29,285 nucleotides of DNA, from positions 1 through 29,285 of the forward strand of contig BNYG01000027.1 of the NCBI GenBank assembly GCA_026000155.1. Direction: 5' to 3'. Position numbers and translations under genes: made by a program. The stretch is from Bacteroidia bacterium. GTDB lineage: Bacteria > Bacteroidota > Bacteroidia > Bacteroidales > Azobacteroidaceae. Every line of letters begins with the position of its first letter. Positions within the stretch are counted from its first letter, which is position 1. Shown here one piece after another: positions 18,068 through 25,227 of the stretch. The notes beneath the pieces were generated by a model. The model had not been told where the DNA came from. It saw nothing but the letters and a program-made list of their open reading frames with translations, and made no database searches.

Positions 18068-18099
18068 GTTGTTCCATTTTGCAAAGATAACTACTTTTG
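18068..18099 (+). promoter_or_regulatory. Predicted promoter for the deacetylase gene
   Basis: GTTG (18068-18071), 20 bases, then TACTTTTG (18092-18099) matches the Bacteroidota promoter pattern with one change in the -33 box. The ATG at 18104 follows only four bases after the -7 box, so the message would have almost no leader. Confidence 0.5.
18082..18089 (-). promoter_or_regulatory. Predicted -7 box for tilS
   Basis: CAAAGATA on the plus strand reads TATCTTTG on the minus strand, a perfect -7 consensus about 50 bases upstream of the tilS start. No good -33 TTTG is found at the expected distance. The box sits a few bases from the deacetylase -7 box on the other strand, so the two promoters overlap. 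Confidence 0.5.
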
Positions 18100-18103
18100 C
18101 AGT

Positions 18104-19099
18104 ATGAATAAGGTTAAAAATTATTTTTTCTCTTGGATTGCCGGCCGGATGTCCACCGAACACTTATTGTCGCGTTTTACACATCCGTTACTGATTCATC
18201 CGTTTTATCACGCCGTCACAGACGATTATTTGCCGCATTTAAGCCCATTATATAAGCCGAAAAATTTTCAGAAATTTAAAAATGATTTGGATTTTCTGGG
18301 AAAATATTTTCAGGCGGTAGATGCGGAAGACGTTCTGTTATATACACAAGGTGAAAAAAAACTTCAGGAAAACGCTTTTCATCTTTCTTTTGACGATGGA
18401 TTGAGGGAAGTTTATACGGTGGTATTGCCCTACCTCTACCGGAAAGGAATTCCGGCTACGGTCTTCATTAATAACGACTTCGTGAATAATGAAACTTTGT
18501 TTTACCGGCACAAGGCGGCGTTGATTGTCGATGTATTGACTAAAAAAGAAATTTCTCCCGCTCTCTCCAAAGAAATCGAAGAACGTATTTCTATTCCTCT
18601 GAAAAAACCGCTGACGGCAAAAGTTTTAGCAGTACAATATTCGCAAAGGGAAGTTCTGGATGAAATTGCTCCCTTGCTGGACATTGATTTTGAACAGTAT
18701 TTAAAGAAACAACAACCCTACCTGACCACGAAGGAAATTCATGAGATGCGGAAAAAAGGATTTACGATTGGGGCGCATAGTGTGAATCATTCGCCTTTTG
18801 CAGCATTGACGGAAGAGGAACAAATCGAGCAGGTATTGGATTCGGTGGCGTTTGTGAAGCGCACGGCTCAGGAACAGCATCGTTATTTTTCTTTTCCGTT
18901 TACGGATGAGGGAGTATCCGGTGCGGTGTTTCAAGCGATTTATAAGCCAAGTAAACGGAGTGTAGAGCTGTCTTTTGGAATTACAGGGATAGGAACGCGC
19001 TACGAAGGCAGGCATATTGCCCGGATTGATATGGAAAAATACGGCAGGGATGCGCAAGAAGCTATCCACAAGGCTTTGCTAAAGGCTTCATTGCAATGA
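18104..19099 (+). CDS. NodB-family polysaccharide deacetylase
   Basis: This 331-residue protein is predicted to remove N- or O-acetyl groups from a sugar polymer. Metal-binding motif 1 is HLSFDDG with Asp97-Asp98, and motif 2 is H225-S-V-N-H229, both as expected for NodB-fold enzymes. The segment YLYRKGIPATVFINNDFV is the typical strand-helix after motif 1. I chose the ATG at 18104; the frame is open further upstream (to 17957), but that part overlaps tilS and its promoter. No signal peptide is obvious, so a cytoplasmic or membrane-side role is possible; such proteins in this phylum often sit with cell-surface glycan genes. Its end overlaps the nth stop by 12 bases, tail to tail. Confidence 0.85.
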   Translation: MNKVKNYFFSWIAGRMSTEHLLSRFTHPLLIHPFYHAVTDDYLPHLSPLYKPKNFQKFKNDLDFLGKYFQAVDAEDVLLYTQGEKKLQENAFHLSFDDGLREVYTVVLPYLYRKGIPATVFINNDFVNNETLFYRHKAALIVDVLTKKEISPALSKEIEERISIPLKKPLTAKVLAVQYSQREVLDEIAPLLDIDFEQYLKKQQPYLTTKEIHEMRKKGFTIGAHSVNHSPFAALTEEEQIEQVLDSVAFVKRTAQEQHRYFSFPFTDEGVSGAVFQAIYKPSKRSVELSFGITGIGTRYEGRHIARIDMEKYGRDAQEAIHKALLKASLQ

Positions 19100-19744
19100 C
19101 GACGGTATAGCGGTATGCTCGTACTGTTTGCAATACGCTTTCAATCCGCAGGTTTCGCATTTCGGTTTTCGGGCGATGCAGACATAACGCCCGTGTAAAA
19201 TCAACCAATGATGGGCGATAGACCACAGCCGTTGGGGAATGTGTTTGGTCAATTCTTTTTCCGTTTCCAAAGGAGTTTTGGAATTGTCTGTCAGTCCGAT
19301 GCGGTTGGACACCCGGAAAACATGCGTATCGACTGCTAAGGCAGGGACTTTATAGGCAACGGAAGCAATGACGTTGGCGGTTTTCTTTCCCACACCCGGC
19401 AAGCGCATCAATTCCTCCACTGTTGCCGGCACTTTCCCATTGAATTCGGTCGTCAGCATTTTCGCCATTTCCACCAAATGTCTGGCTTTATTATTGGGAT
19501 AGGAAACGCTTTTAACATATTCATAGACAGCTTCTTTGTTGGATGCAGCCAAGACTTCCGGAGTCGGAAAAGCTTCGAACAAAGCCGGTGTAATGATATT
19601 GACACGTTTATCCGTACATTGTGCAGCGAGGATGACGGCGATTAATAATTGGAAAGGCTCTTTGTAACGCAATTCTGTTTCTGCCACCGGCATGTTTTGC
19701 TCAAACCAAGCGATTACTTTGCTATATCTTTCTTTTTTTGTCAT
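19088..19744 (-). CDS. nth: Endonuclease III (DNA glycosylase/AP lyase)
   Basis: This 218-residue base-excision enzyme removes oxidised pyrimidines and cleaves the abasic site. The helix-hairpin-helix LPGVGKKTANVIAS (115-128) contains the catalytic lysine (Lys121), and VDTHVFRVSNR holds the catalytic Asp139. The 4Fe-4S loop is complete: C189-x6-C196-x2-C199-x5-C205. Length matches the family. It follows pheS on the same strand after a 46-base gap filled by a 9-bp tandem repeat, and is probably co-transcribed with it. The 3' end overlaps the converging deacetylase gene. Confidence 0.97.
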   Translation of the reverse strand: MTKKERYSKVIAWFEQNMPVAETELRYKEPFQLLIAVILAAQCTDKRVNIITPALFEAFPTPEVLAASNKEAVYEYVKSVSYPNNKARHLVEMAKMLTTEFNGKVPATVEELMRLPGVGKKTANVIASVAYKVPALAVDTHVFRVSNRIGLTDNSKTPLETEKELTKHIPQRLWSIAHHWLILHGRYVCIARKPKCETCGLKAYCKQYEHTAIPSSLQ

Positions 19745-19755
19745 AAGAAGTTTAT

Positions 19756-19791
19756 GTCTTTAAAGACCTTAAGGACTTTAAGGACTTTAAT
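19756..19791. repeat. Four-copy 9-bp tandem repeat between nth and pheS
   Basis: Four head-to-tail 9-base units fill 19756-19791: GTCTTTAAA, GACCTTAAG, GACTTTAAG and GACTTTAAT. The first unit and the start of the second form the palindrome GTCTTTAAAGAC (19756-19767). The array touches the pheS stop codon. It occupies nearly the whole gap between the two minus-strand genes. Confidence 0.8.
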
Positions 19792-20810
19792 TATGTCGCG
19801 GCTTCAAATTGCCGTAAAAATCGTACATCATTTTCTGAAAACAGCCGCAGGTCTTTTACCTGGTATTTCAAATTGGTGATCCGTTCGATCCCCATTCCAA
19901 GGGCATAGCCGGAATATATTTTGGAATCAATGCCGCAATTTTCCAATACATTCGGGTCCACCATTCCGCAACCCAGGATTTCCACCCAACCGGTATATTT
20001 GCAGAACGGACAACCTTTTCCTCCGCACAGGTTGCAACTGATATCCATTTCGGCGCTGGGTTCGGTGAACGGAAAAAAGGACGGACGCAAGCGAATTTTC
20101 GTTTCCGCTCCGAACAGTTCTTTAGCGACAAACAGCAAAGTTTGTTTCAAATCGGCAAAAGAAACATTTTTATCAATATACAAGGCTTCTACCTGATGAA
20201 AGAAGCAATGGGCGCGGTAAGAAATAGCTTCGTTCCGGTAAACCCTTCCCGGACAGATGATGCGGATGGGCGGTTGCGTCTTTTCCATCACCCGCGTCTG
20301 CACCGATGAAGTATGTGTCCGCAACAAAATATCAGCGCCGTGCATCACAAAAAAGGTATCCTGCATATCGCGCGCCGGATGATCGGCGGCAAAATTCAGG
20401 GAAGAAAATACGTGCCAATCGTCTTCTATTTCAGGACCTTCGGCGATGGAAAATCCCAAGCGGGCAAAAATATCGCAAATCTCTTTCTTGACAATGGAAA
20501 GCGGATGGCGGGTTCCTACATGATAAGGGTAGGAAGTACGGGTCAGGTCGATCATTTCTTCCGAAGTATTCCGGTTTTCCAACTGTTCCTTCAAGGTATT
20601 GATTTTCTCTTGAGCCTGCATTTTCAGCAAGTTCAGTTTTTGACCGATTTCCCGTTTCTGTTCCGCAGCTACCGTACGAAAATCGTCCATCAAGGAAGAA
20701 ATTTCCCCTTTTTTACTTAAATATTTAATGCGTAAAGCTTCTAAATCTTCGTTGCTATTAGCTTTTAAATGTTCGATTTCCGCTAAAAGCGCATCAATTT
20801 TGTGAATCAT
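19791..20810 (-). CDS. pheS: Phenylalanyl-tRNA synthetase alpha subunit
   Basis: This 339-residue catalytic subunit charges tRNA-Phe as part of an alpha2-beta2 enzyme. The N-terminal coiled coil (about 1-85) binds tRNA. Class II core motifs follow: HPLSIVKKEICDIF, GPEIEDDWHVFSSLNFAADHPARD, then motif 2 RIICPGRVYRNEA and HCFFHQVEALYIDK. Motif 3 is GYALGMGIERITNLKY near the end. A cysteine cluster CNLCGGKGCPFC lies at about 258-269, as in many PheS proteins. The beta subunit gene pheT is not in the window. A -7-like box, TACTTTTG, is at 20844-20837 on the minus strand. Confidence 0.97.
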   Translation of the reverse strand: MIHKIDALLAEIEHLKANSNEDLEALRIKYLSKKGEISSLMDDFRTVAAEQKREIGQKLNLLKMQAQEKINTLKEQLENRNTSEEMIDLTRTSYPYHVGTRHPLSIVKKEICDIFARLGFSIAEGPEIEDDWHVFSSLNFAADHPARDMQDTFFVMHGADILLRTHTSSVQTRVMEKTQPPIRIICPGRVYRNEAISYRAHCFFHQVEALYIDKNVSFADLKQTLLFVAKELFGAETKIRLRPSFFPFTEPSAEMDISCNLCGGKGCPFCKYTGWVEILGCGMVDPNVLENCGIDSKIYSGYALGMGIERITNLKYQVKDLRLFSENDVRFLRQFEAAT

Positions 20811-20868
20811 ATTTTTTTGTTTTTATTTTCAGATTGCAAAAGTAATAATAATTCCGATTACCGCCATT

Positions 20869-23373
20869 TTATTTTTTCAAAAAACCGTATTCATACACTT
20901 TCGGTTCCATTTTCGCTGCCAAATTTTTTAACTTTTCACGCAAAATGCCGATAAATTCGTTATATTTTTCGTCTTTACTGGTGTTGTTCATTTTTCCTTT
21001 GTCGTTGCGTTCTTGAAAATGTTCGCGAATATCGTAAAGTGAAGCATTGACATTGACATTTGGCTGTGAATGATAATATCGCCACAATTCCCGACCGGCA
21101 GTGAAAACAGCTTTAGCTTCGAAGGAAAATTCCCGTTTTATATTCTCGCGATAGGTGGAATCTCCGCCGCCACCATTGTCATCGTTGAAATCATAAAATA
21201 AAAGCGGTTCGGAAACTATCGCAGGCTGTGATTTTCCTTCAATGAAATTAGTCATAAAATTACTGTTGAAGTTGTCGCGAGCGCCAACTGCATATTCTGT
21301 AAATGGTATCCAATGATTGATGCCGTATTTTGATTGAATATTGTTGTTGAAAAGTGTGTAGGCAAGGCAATCATTCTGAAATTCTGAGTCATTTTGCCAA
21401 CCATCGTTGGGATAAAGAAATTGGTCGCGGTCGTTCAACCAAGTCGCTTCAATACAATGACGAACAGCAAAATAAATGCCAACTTCTATTAAATTTTTAT
21501 CTGTAATCCAAGTTCCTCGCGGGTGTGGCAGTTGACTTTTATCATTTATTATAAAAATAAAATTTGTATTTTGAAAATCGTTTCCCTTACAAGATATAAA
21601 TCCAATATTTTTTTCATTCGTTCTATTTCTTGTTGAAATTAACCAATCATTTATTGATTGTGTATTTGTATCAACAGAAAAACCTTTTGTAGAAATAAAA
21701 TTGCCTTGTTCATCATACACATCCGATTTAATATAAGTAAAATCTTCGTGATCGCCTGTATCCCAAATGAAAAAACCAATAGGAAATTTACCTTTAACAT
21801 TATCAAAAGTATAGGCAGGCATTACAAAAATTTTCGCGAGCTTCGCTCGAAAAAAATCTCGGAAATTCGAGAAGTTTGGTGCTTGCAGAATTTTCAACTT
21901 TGAAAATTCTGCAAGCACACAGGCAGGAATTTCGCTATAAATTCTTGTGAAAAATTGTGCGAAAAGTTCTCTTCCTGCTATACCAATTTTATTTTGATAT
22001 TTTTGATAAATTTTAGTTTTAACAGCAACATCTGTTTTATTTTCCCCTGTTCCTGTAACCGTTGCTGTTGTTGCTGCTTCTGCATACGGTGGGTTAATAT
22101 AAACAACAAGTTTTTTGCGCTTTTCGGGGTTGTTGATAATATCTCGCAAACCTTGCGGCAGTTTGGAAAAATCATCATTTAGAAAATCGAATTGGAAAAC
22201 ATGACTTTCAAGAATGTTTGCGCCATTTCCGGTTAAAGAATTTTTATTCATTGTATCAATGCGTGTGAGCATTGCATCCACATCGGCTTTGTCGAGCGTT
22301 GAAGCCCAAATATTGTATTTGTTAGTCAGGCCCGCAAGCAGATTGCCTGTTCCGGCGGCACAATCCCAAACGGTGTATTCGTCCTGCCAATTTTCGCCCA
22401 ATACATCAGCAATATAGCGTTGAGAAAGTTCTACCCATTGCCGTGGAGTAAAATAACTGCCCTTTCGCTCGCGTACATCTTGTGGCACGAGCAAGTCCTG
22501 TCGTTCGATGATGTAATCCCAATATTCCTCTTTTGGCGGTCGCTCATATTTGTTCCAAAACTGCGTATGCGCCTTTCCTCTGTCCTTAAATTCGGCACGT
22601 TTGAAAGTGTCAAACTCTGTTTCGTCAATGATGCGGTCAAATTCGTAATAATCTCCTTTGAGCAGTACAAACAGTTTCTCTTTGAGGGTTTTATTTTCGG
22701 CGGAAAGAAGGTCGGCAAGATAGAAATGTCCATCTATAATGCCTTTGATTTTTGCCTTGTCCCAATTTACGCCAATCGTTGGCTTTACACTTTCGAGCCA
22801 TTTGTTGTAAATGATGATAAAATTGTTCTTGTCGATTCTGATTTTTGTGGTTCCGGTTTTTCCAACAATGAAATTTTCGCGGATAAATTTTTTCAGGTCT
22901 TTTTCATCGCGTTCAAAATCGAAAAGATAGGTTTCCCAAGGAATGTCGTTGTCTATAATATTTTGAATTTGCTCATACACTTGTTTAAACTCCTTTGTTT
23001 CGGTGTTTGATGGCGTAACTTTCCAGTTGAAATCGTTTTGATAGAAAACAGGTTGAATTTCGGAATAAGGTACAAAGGCAATCTTTTCGCAATCATAACA
23101 ACCGAGAAAAGGCGGCGGCATTATTTTGTCGAAAGTGCGGGCTTTGCCAATGGTAAGTACGAGTTGGGTAAGCATCGTAATCACATTGGTAGGAGCCGAT
23201 TTTACTTCTGCCCAAAGCAGGTATTCGTCGTTAAAATCAATAACATTTTTCGGGCGTTGCAGTTTTACGGCAAAATCAATGAAGCCGACAATCGGGTCGC
23301 AATCGAATTTTTCAAAGAAATCGGTTGCCACTCTGTTTTTTATCTCTTCTTCCCGGATATTAAGGTATTTCAT
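20869..23373 (-). CDS. N6-adenine DNA methyltransferase with N-terminal nuclease motif; candidate type IIG R-M enzyme
   Basis: I start this gene at 23373 (MKYLNIREEEIKNRV, 834 residues), 18 bases after a TATATTTG box; the frame is open to 23475, but only through a large hairpin. The methyltransferase core has SAM motif I WDCAAGTGNLLAGL (about residue 335-348) and catalytic motif IV NPPY (427-430, VYINPPYAEA), so the product would be N6-methyladenine. Near the N-terminus, LLWAEVKSA (Glu56-x-Lys58) behind acidic residues looks like the ExK part of a PD-(D/E)xK nuclease. The C-terminal about 250 residues are likely target recognition. That order (nuclease, methylase, recognition) is the type IIG layout, but a solitary methylase with a dead nuclease is possible. 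No separate restriction gene is nearby. Residues of about 486-515 are encoded by stacked inverted repeats. Confidence 0.82.
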   Translation of the reverse strand: MKYLNIREEEIKNRVATDFFEKFDCDPIVGFIDFAVKLQRPKNVIDFNDEYLLWAEVKSAPTNVITMLTQLVLTIGKARTFDKIMPPPFLGCYDCEKIAFVPYSEIQPVFYQNDFNWKVTPSNTETKEFKQVYEQIQNIIDNDIPWETYLFDFERDEKDLKKFIRENFIVGKTGTTKIRIDKNNFIIIYNKWLESVKPTIGVNWDKAKIKGIIDGHFYLADLLSAENKTLKEKLFVLLKGDYYEFDRIIDETEFDTFKRAEFKDRGKAHTQFWNKYERPPKEEYWDYIIERQDLLVPQDVRERKGSYFTPRQWVELSQRYIADVLGENWQDEYTVWDCAAGTGNLLAGLTNKYNIWASTLDKADVDAMLTRIDTMNKNSLTGNGANILESHVFQFDFLNDDFSKLPQGLRDIINNPEKRKKLVVYINPPYAEAATTATVTGTGENKTDVAVKTKIYQKYQNKIGIAGRELFAQFFTRIYSEIPACVLAEFSKLKILQAPNFSNFRDFFRAKLAKIFVMPAYTFDNVKGKFPIGFFIWDTGDHEDFTYIKSDVYDEQGNFISTKGFSVDTNTQSINDWLISTRNRTNEKNIGFISCKGNDFQNTNFIFIINDKSQLPHPRGTWITDKNLIEVGIYFAVRHCIEATWLNDRDQFLYPNDGWQNDSEFQNDCLAYTLFNNNIQSKYGINHWIPFTEYAVGARDNFNSNFMTNFIEGKSQPAIVSEPLLFYDFNDDNGGGGDSTYRENIKREFSFEAKAVFTAGRELWRYYHSQPNVNVNASLYDIREHFQERNDKGKMNNTSKDEKYNEFIGILREKLKNLAAKMEPKVYEYGFLKK
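21879..21918. repeat. Perfect inverted repeat inside the methyltransferase gene
   Basis: Arm GTGCTTGCAGAATTTTCAA (21879-21897) and its exact reverse complement (21900-21918) are separated by CT. All 19 pairs match. It lies in coding sequence (about residues 486-498). Two weaker stems, around CTCGG/CGAGA (21859-21872) and CGAGC/GCTCG (21837-21849), follow on the gene's downstream side. Confidence 0.9.
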
Positions 23374-23390
23374 ACAAAAGAATTTAATCG

Positions 23391-23398
23391 CAAATATA
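23391..23398 (-). promoter_or_regulatory. Predicted -7 box for the methyltransferase gene
   Basis: TATATTTG on the minus strand matches TAnnTTTG, with transcription expected near 23385 and the start codon at 23373. The leader would be about a dozen bases. The -33 position would fall inside the hairpin at 23405-23447 and no TTTG is seen there. Confidence 0.45.
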
Positions 23399-23404
23399 CA
23401 ACTT

Positions 23405-23447
23405 TTTCCAGACATTCCATATCTCGAAGATGTGGAATGTCTGGAAA
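23405..23447. repeat. Large hairpin between rlmH and the methyltransferase gene
   Basis: Arm TTTCCAGACATTCCATATCT (23405-23424), loop CGA (23425-23427), and arm 23428-23447 match over 20 positions with a single A/G difference that becomes a G-U pair in one strand's RNA. It starts five bases after the rlmH stop. No T-run follows on either strand, so it is not a standard intrinsic terminator. It could be an operator, an mRNA 3'-end stabiliser, or a dispersed palindrome. Confidence 0.85.
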
Positions 23448-23452
23448 TATCC

Positions 23453-23926
23453 TTATTCGTGATGGTAAGGCTCATTATGCAAGATAGTCATAGCCCGGTA
23501 AAGCTGTTCCACAAAAATCAATCGTATAAGTTGGTGGGAAAAAGTCATTTTGGATAAAGCGATTTTTTCTTGTGCAATATCCTGGACTTTTTGTGAAAAT
23601 CCATACGGTCCCCCGATGATAAAAACCAAGTTTTTGGGAACCGTATGGGTTTTTCGTTCTAAATATTCCGCAAAATCCAGGGAAGTAAATTCTTTGCCGT
23701 GCTCGTCCAATAAAACCACATAATCTCCCGGCTGAAGGGATTTCAGGATTAATTCCCCTTCTTTTTCCTTCTGCTGTTCGAAAGAAAGATTTTTGGTGTT
23801 TTTTATATCGGGAATGACCTGTATTTCAAACGGAAAGTAATGTTTCAGCCGTCCGCAGAATTCGGCTACGCCGCGTTCCACAAAATCCTGGGTCGTTTTT
23901 CCGACAAGTAATAACTGGATTTTCAT
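23453..23926 (-). CDS. rlmH: 23S rRNA pseudouridine-1915 N3-methyltransferase
   Basis: This 157-residue SPOUT-fold enzyme methylates the pseudouridine in helix 69 of 23S rRNA. The start at 23926 (MKIQLLLVGKTTQDFVERG) overlaps the DUF3109 stop as ATGA. Diagnostic segments are GDYVVLLDEHGKEFTSLDFA, the SAM-knot glycine loop LVFIIGGPYGF, and the C-terminal MTFSHQLIRLIFVEQLYRA followed by NEPYHHE. The length is exactly that of the family. Confidence 0.97.
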   Translation of the reverse strand: MKIQLLLVGKTTQDFVERGVAEFCGRLKHYFPFEIQVIPDIKNTKNLSFEQQKEKEGELILKSLQPGDYVVLLDEHGKEFTSLDFAEYLERKTHTVPKNLVFIIGGPYGFSQKVQDIAQEKIALSKMTFSHQLIRLIFVEQLYRAMTILHNEPYHHE

Positions 23927-24495
23927 TTTTTTGTGTATTCTTTTGCTGCCTGACAGAGATGTCCGTACCATTCTTCACCGAATTTCCGGATCAACGGTTC
24001 TTTCAGGAATTGATAGACTTTTACATTTTCTTTTTTACCTAAGATAGTAGCTGCCTGACACACATTCCAACGGTGGTAATTAACCGCCCGGAATCCCTTG
24101 TATTTTGCCACACGCACCGGATAAAGGTGACAGGAAACAGGTTTGTAAAAATCCGTTTTCCCCTCTCGACAGGCTTTTTCGATGGCGCATTTGCAGTAAC
24201 CGTTTTCGTCGTAACAAGTGAAAACACAATCTTCACCTTTTACAATAGAAGTGACAAATTCACCTTCTTCATCCAAGTAAACAACGCCTTGTTTGTTGAT
24301 AACTTCCTGTGCCTTAGGTGATAAATCATTCCAAATGACCGGAAGCACTTTTTCCAATTGAGCGATTTCATCTTCTTCTACCGGAGCGCCGGAATCGCCT
24401 TCTACGCAACAGATTCCTTTACAGGCAGATAAATCGCATAAAAAGAATTCTTCCAACACATCCAAACTAATAATTGTATCTAATATTTGCAACAT
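23923..24495 (-). CDS. DUF3109 family cysteine-rich protein
   Basis: This is a 190-residue protein. I choose the start at 24495 (MLQILDTIISLDVLEEFF), because the -7 box lies at 24521-24514 and the family begins this way; the frame is open to 24540. It is cysteine-rich: CDLSACKGICCVEGDSG near 22-38, CVFTCYDENGYCKCAIEKAC near the middle, then SCHLYPVRV and VCQAA. The clusters look suited to bind a metal or an iron-sulfur centre, but no activity is known to me for the family. It is translationally coupled to rlmH (ATGA at 23926-23923) and divergent from the flavoprotein gene. Confidence 0.88.
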   Translation of the reverse strand: MLQILDTIISLDVLEEFFLCDLSACKGICCVEGDSGAPVEEDEIAQLEKVLPVIWNDLSPKAQEVINKQGVVYLDEEGEFVTSIVKGEDCVFTCYDENGYCKCAIEKACREGKTDFYKPVSCHLYPVRVAKYKGFRAVNYHRWNVCQAATILGKKENVKVYQFLKEPLIRKFGEEWYGHLCQAAKEYTKK

Positions 24496-24513
24496 ACTTT
24501 TAGGAATAAAGAA

Positions 24514-24521
24514 CAAAGATA
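24514..24521 (-). promoter_or_regulatory. Predicted -7 box for the DUF3109-rlmH operon
   Basis: CAAAGATA on the plus strand reads TATCTTTG on the minus strand. It places transcription near 24508 and supports the start at 24495 rather than 24540. No good -33 box is seen. It lies beside the -33 box of the divergent flavoprotein promoter. Confidence 0.55.
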
Positions 24522-24529
24522 AGGCGTTT

Positions 24530-24561
24530 TTTGTTTCCATTTAATATTTTTCATAGATTTG
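24530..24561 (+). promoter_or_regulatory. Predicted promoter for the flavoprotein/DJ-1 pair
   Basis: TTTG (24530-24533), exactly 20 bases, then TAGATTTG (24554-24561) match the Bacteroidota consensus in both boxes. Transcription would begin near 24567, about 25 bases before the ATG at 24592. Confidence 0.75.
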
Positions 24562-24591
24562 TACTTTATACATGCACAAAAATAGAACAGT

Positions 24592-25221
24592 ATGAAAGTA
24601 ATCGCACTAAACGGAAGTCCGCACAGAAACGGAAACACAGCCTACGCGCTGAATGTTGTTGGAAAAATTCTTCAAAACGAAGGCATTGATTTTGAAATCG
24701 TTGAAATAGGCGGCCATCCTGTCCGGGGATGTATTGCCTGCAACCAATGCGCCGAAAATGAAAATGGTAAATGCGCCTTCACCAACGACATATTGAATGA
24801 TACGCTCTTGAAAATGAAAGAAGCGGACGGAATTATTATCGCTTCTCCCGTGTATTATTCCGGCATTGCGGGAACGATGAAATGTTTTTTAGACCGTGCT
24901 TTTTATGTGGCTTCGGCCAATGGCGGCTGGTTCCGGCATAAAGTCGGGGCATCGGTCGTTGCCGTTCGCCGTACCGGAGGAAGCTTGACTTTCAATGCCT
25001 TGAATCAATATCTCAGCATCTCGGAAATGCTTGTTCCGACATCAAACTACTGGAATGTTATTCACGGACTTGAACCCGGCGATGCGGCGCAAGATGCAGA
25101 AGGCGTTCAAATCATGCAGGTGCTGGGCAAAAATATGGCTTGGATGTTGAAAATGAGGGAACAAACTAAAGGTATCGAGCCGAAAGCGGATGAAAAAGTA
25201 TTTACTAATTTTATCCGGTAA
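24592..25221 (+). CDS. NAD(P)H-dependent FMN reductase / iron-sulfur flavoprotein
   Basis: This 209-residue flavodoxin-fold protein has the FMN phosphate loop LNGSPHRNGNTAYAL (6-20) and ASPVYYSGIAGTMKCFLDRAF (the isoalloxazine-side loop). A compact cysteine motif C47-x2-C50-x2-C53-x7-C61 is present, the pattern of Isf-type iron-sulfur flavoproteins, so a 4Fe-4S cluster is plausible. Such proteins pass electrons or reduce quinones, aromatics or oxygen species; the substrate here is unknown. A DJ-1-like gene follows after six bases and is surely in the same transcript, suggesting an oxidative or reactive-carbonyl stress role by inference. Confidence 0.9.
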   Translation: MKVIALNGSPHRNGNTAYALNVVGKILQNEGIDFEIVEIGGHPVRGCIACNQCAENENGKCAFTNDILNDTLLKMKEADGIIIASPVYYSGIAGTMKCFLDRAFYVASANGGWFRHKVGASVVAVRRTGGSLTFNALNQYLSISEMLVPTSNYWNVIHGLEPGDAAQDAEGVQIMQVLGKNMAWMLKMREQTKGIEPKADEKVFTNFIR

Positions 25222-25227
25222 AGTCGT

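Noticed and set aside
17957..18103. N-terminal extension of the deacetylase frame
   Set aside because: It runs antisense through the start of tilS and through the promoter boxes of both genes.
23374..23475. N-terminal extension of the methyltransferase frame
   Set aside because: It translates the large hairpin and the promoter region. The start at 23373 fits the -7 box.
24496..24540. Longer start for the DUF3109 protein
   Set aside because: The extension lies upstream of the predicted transcription start, and the family begins with the shorter form.
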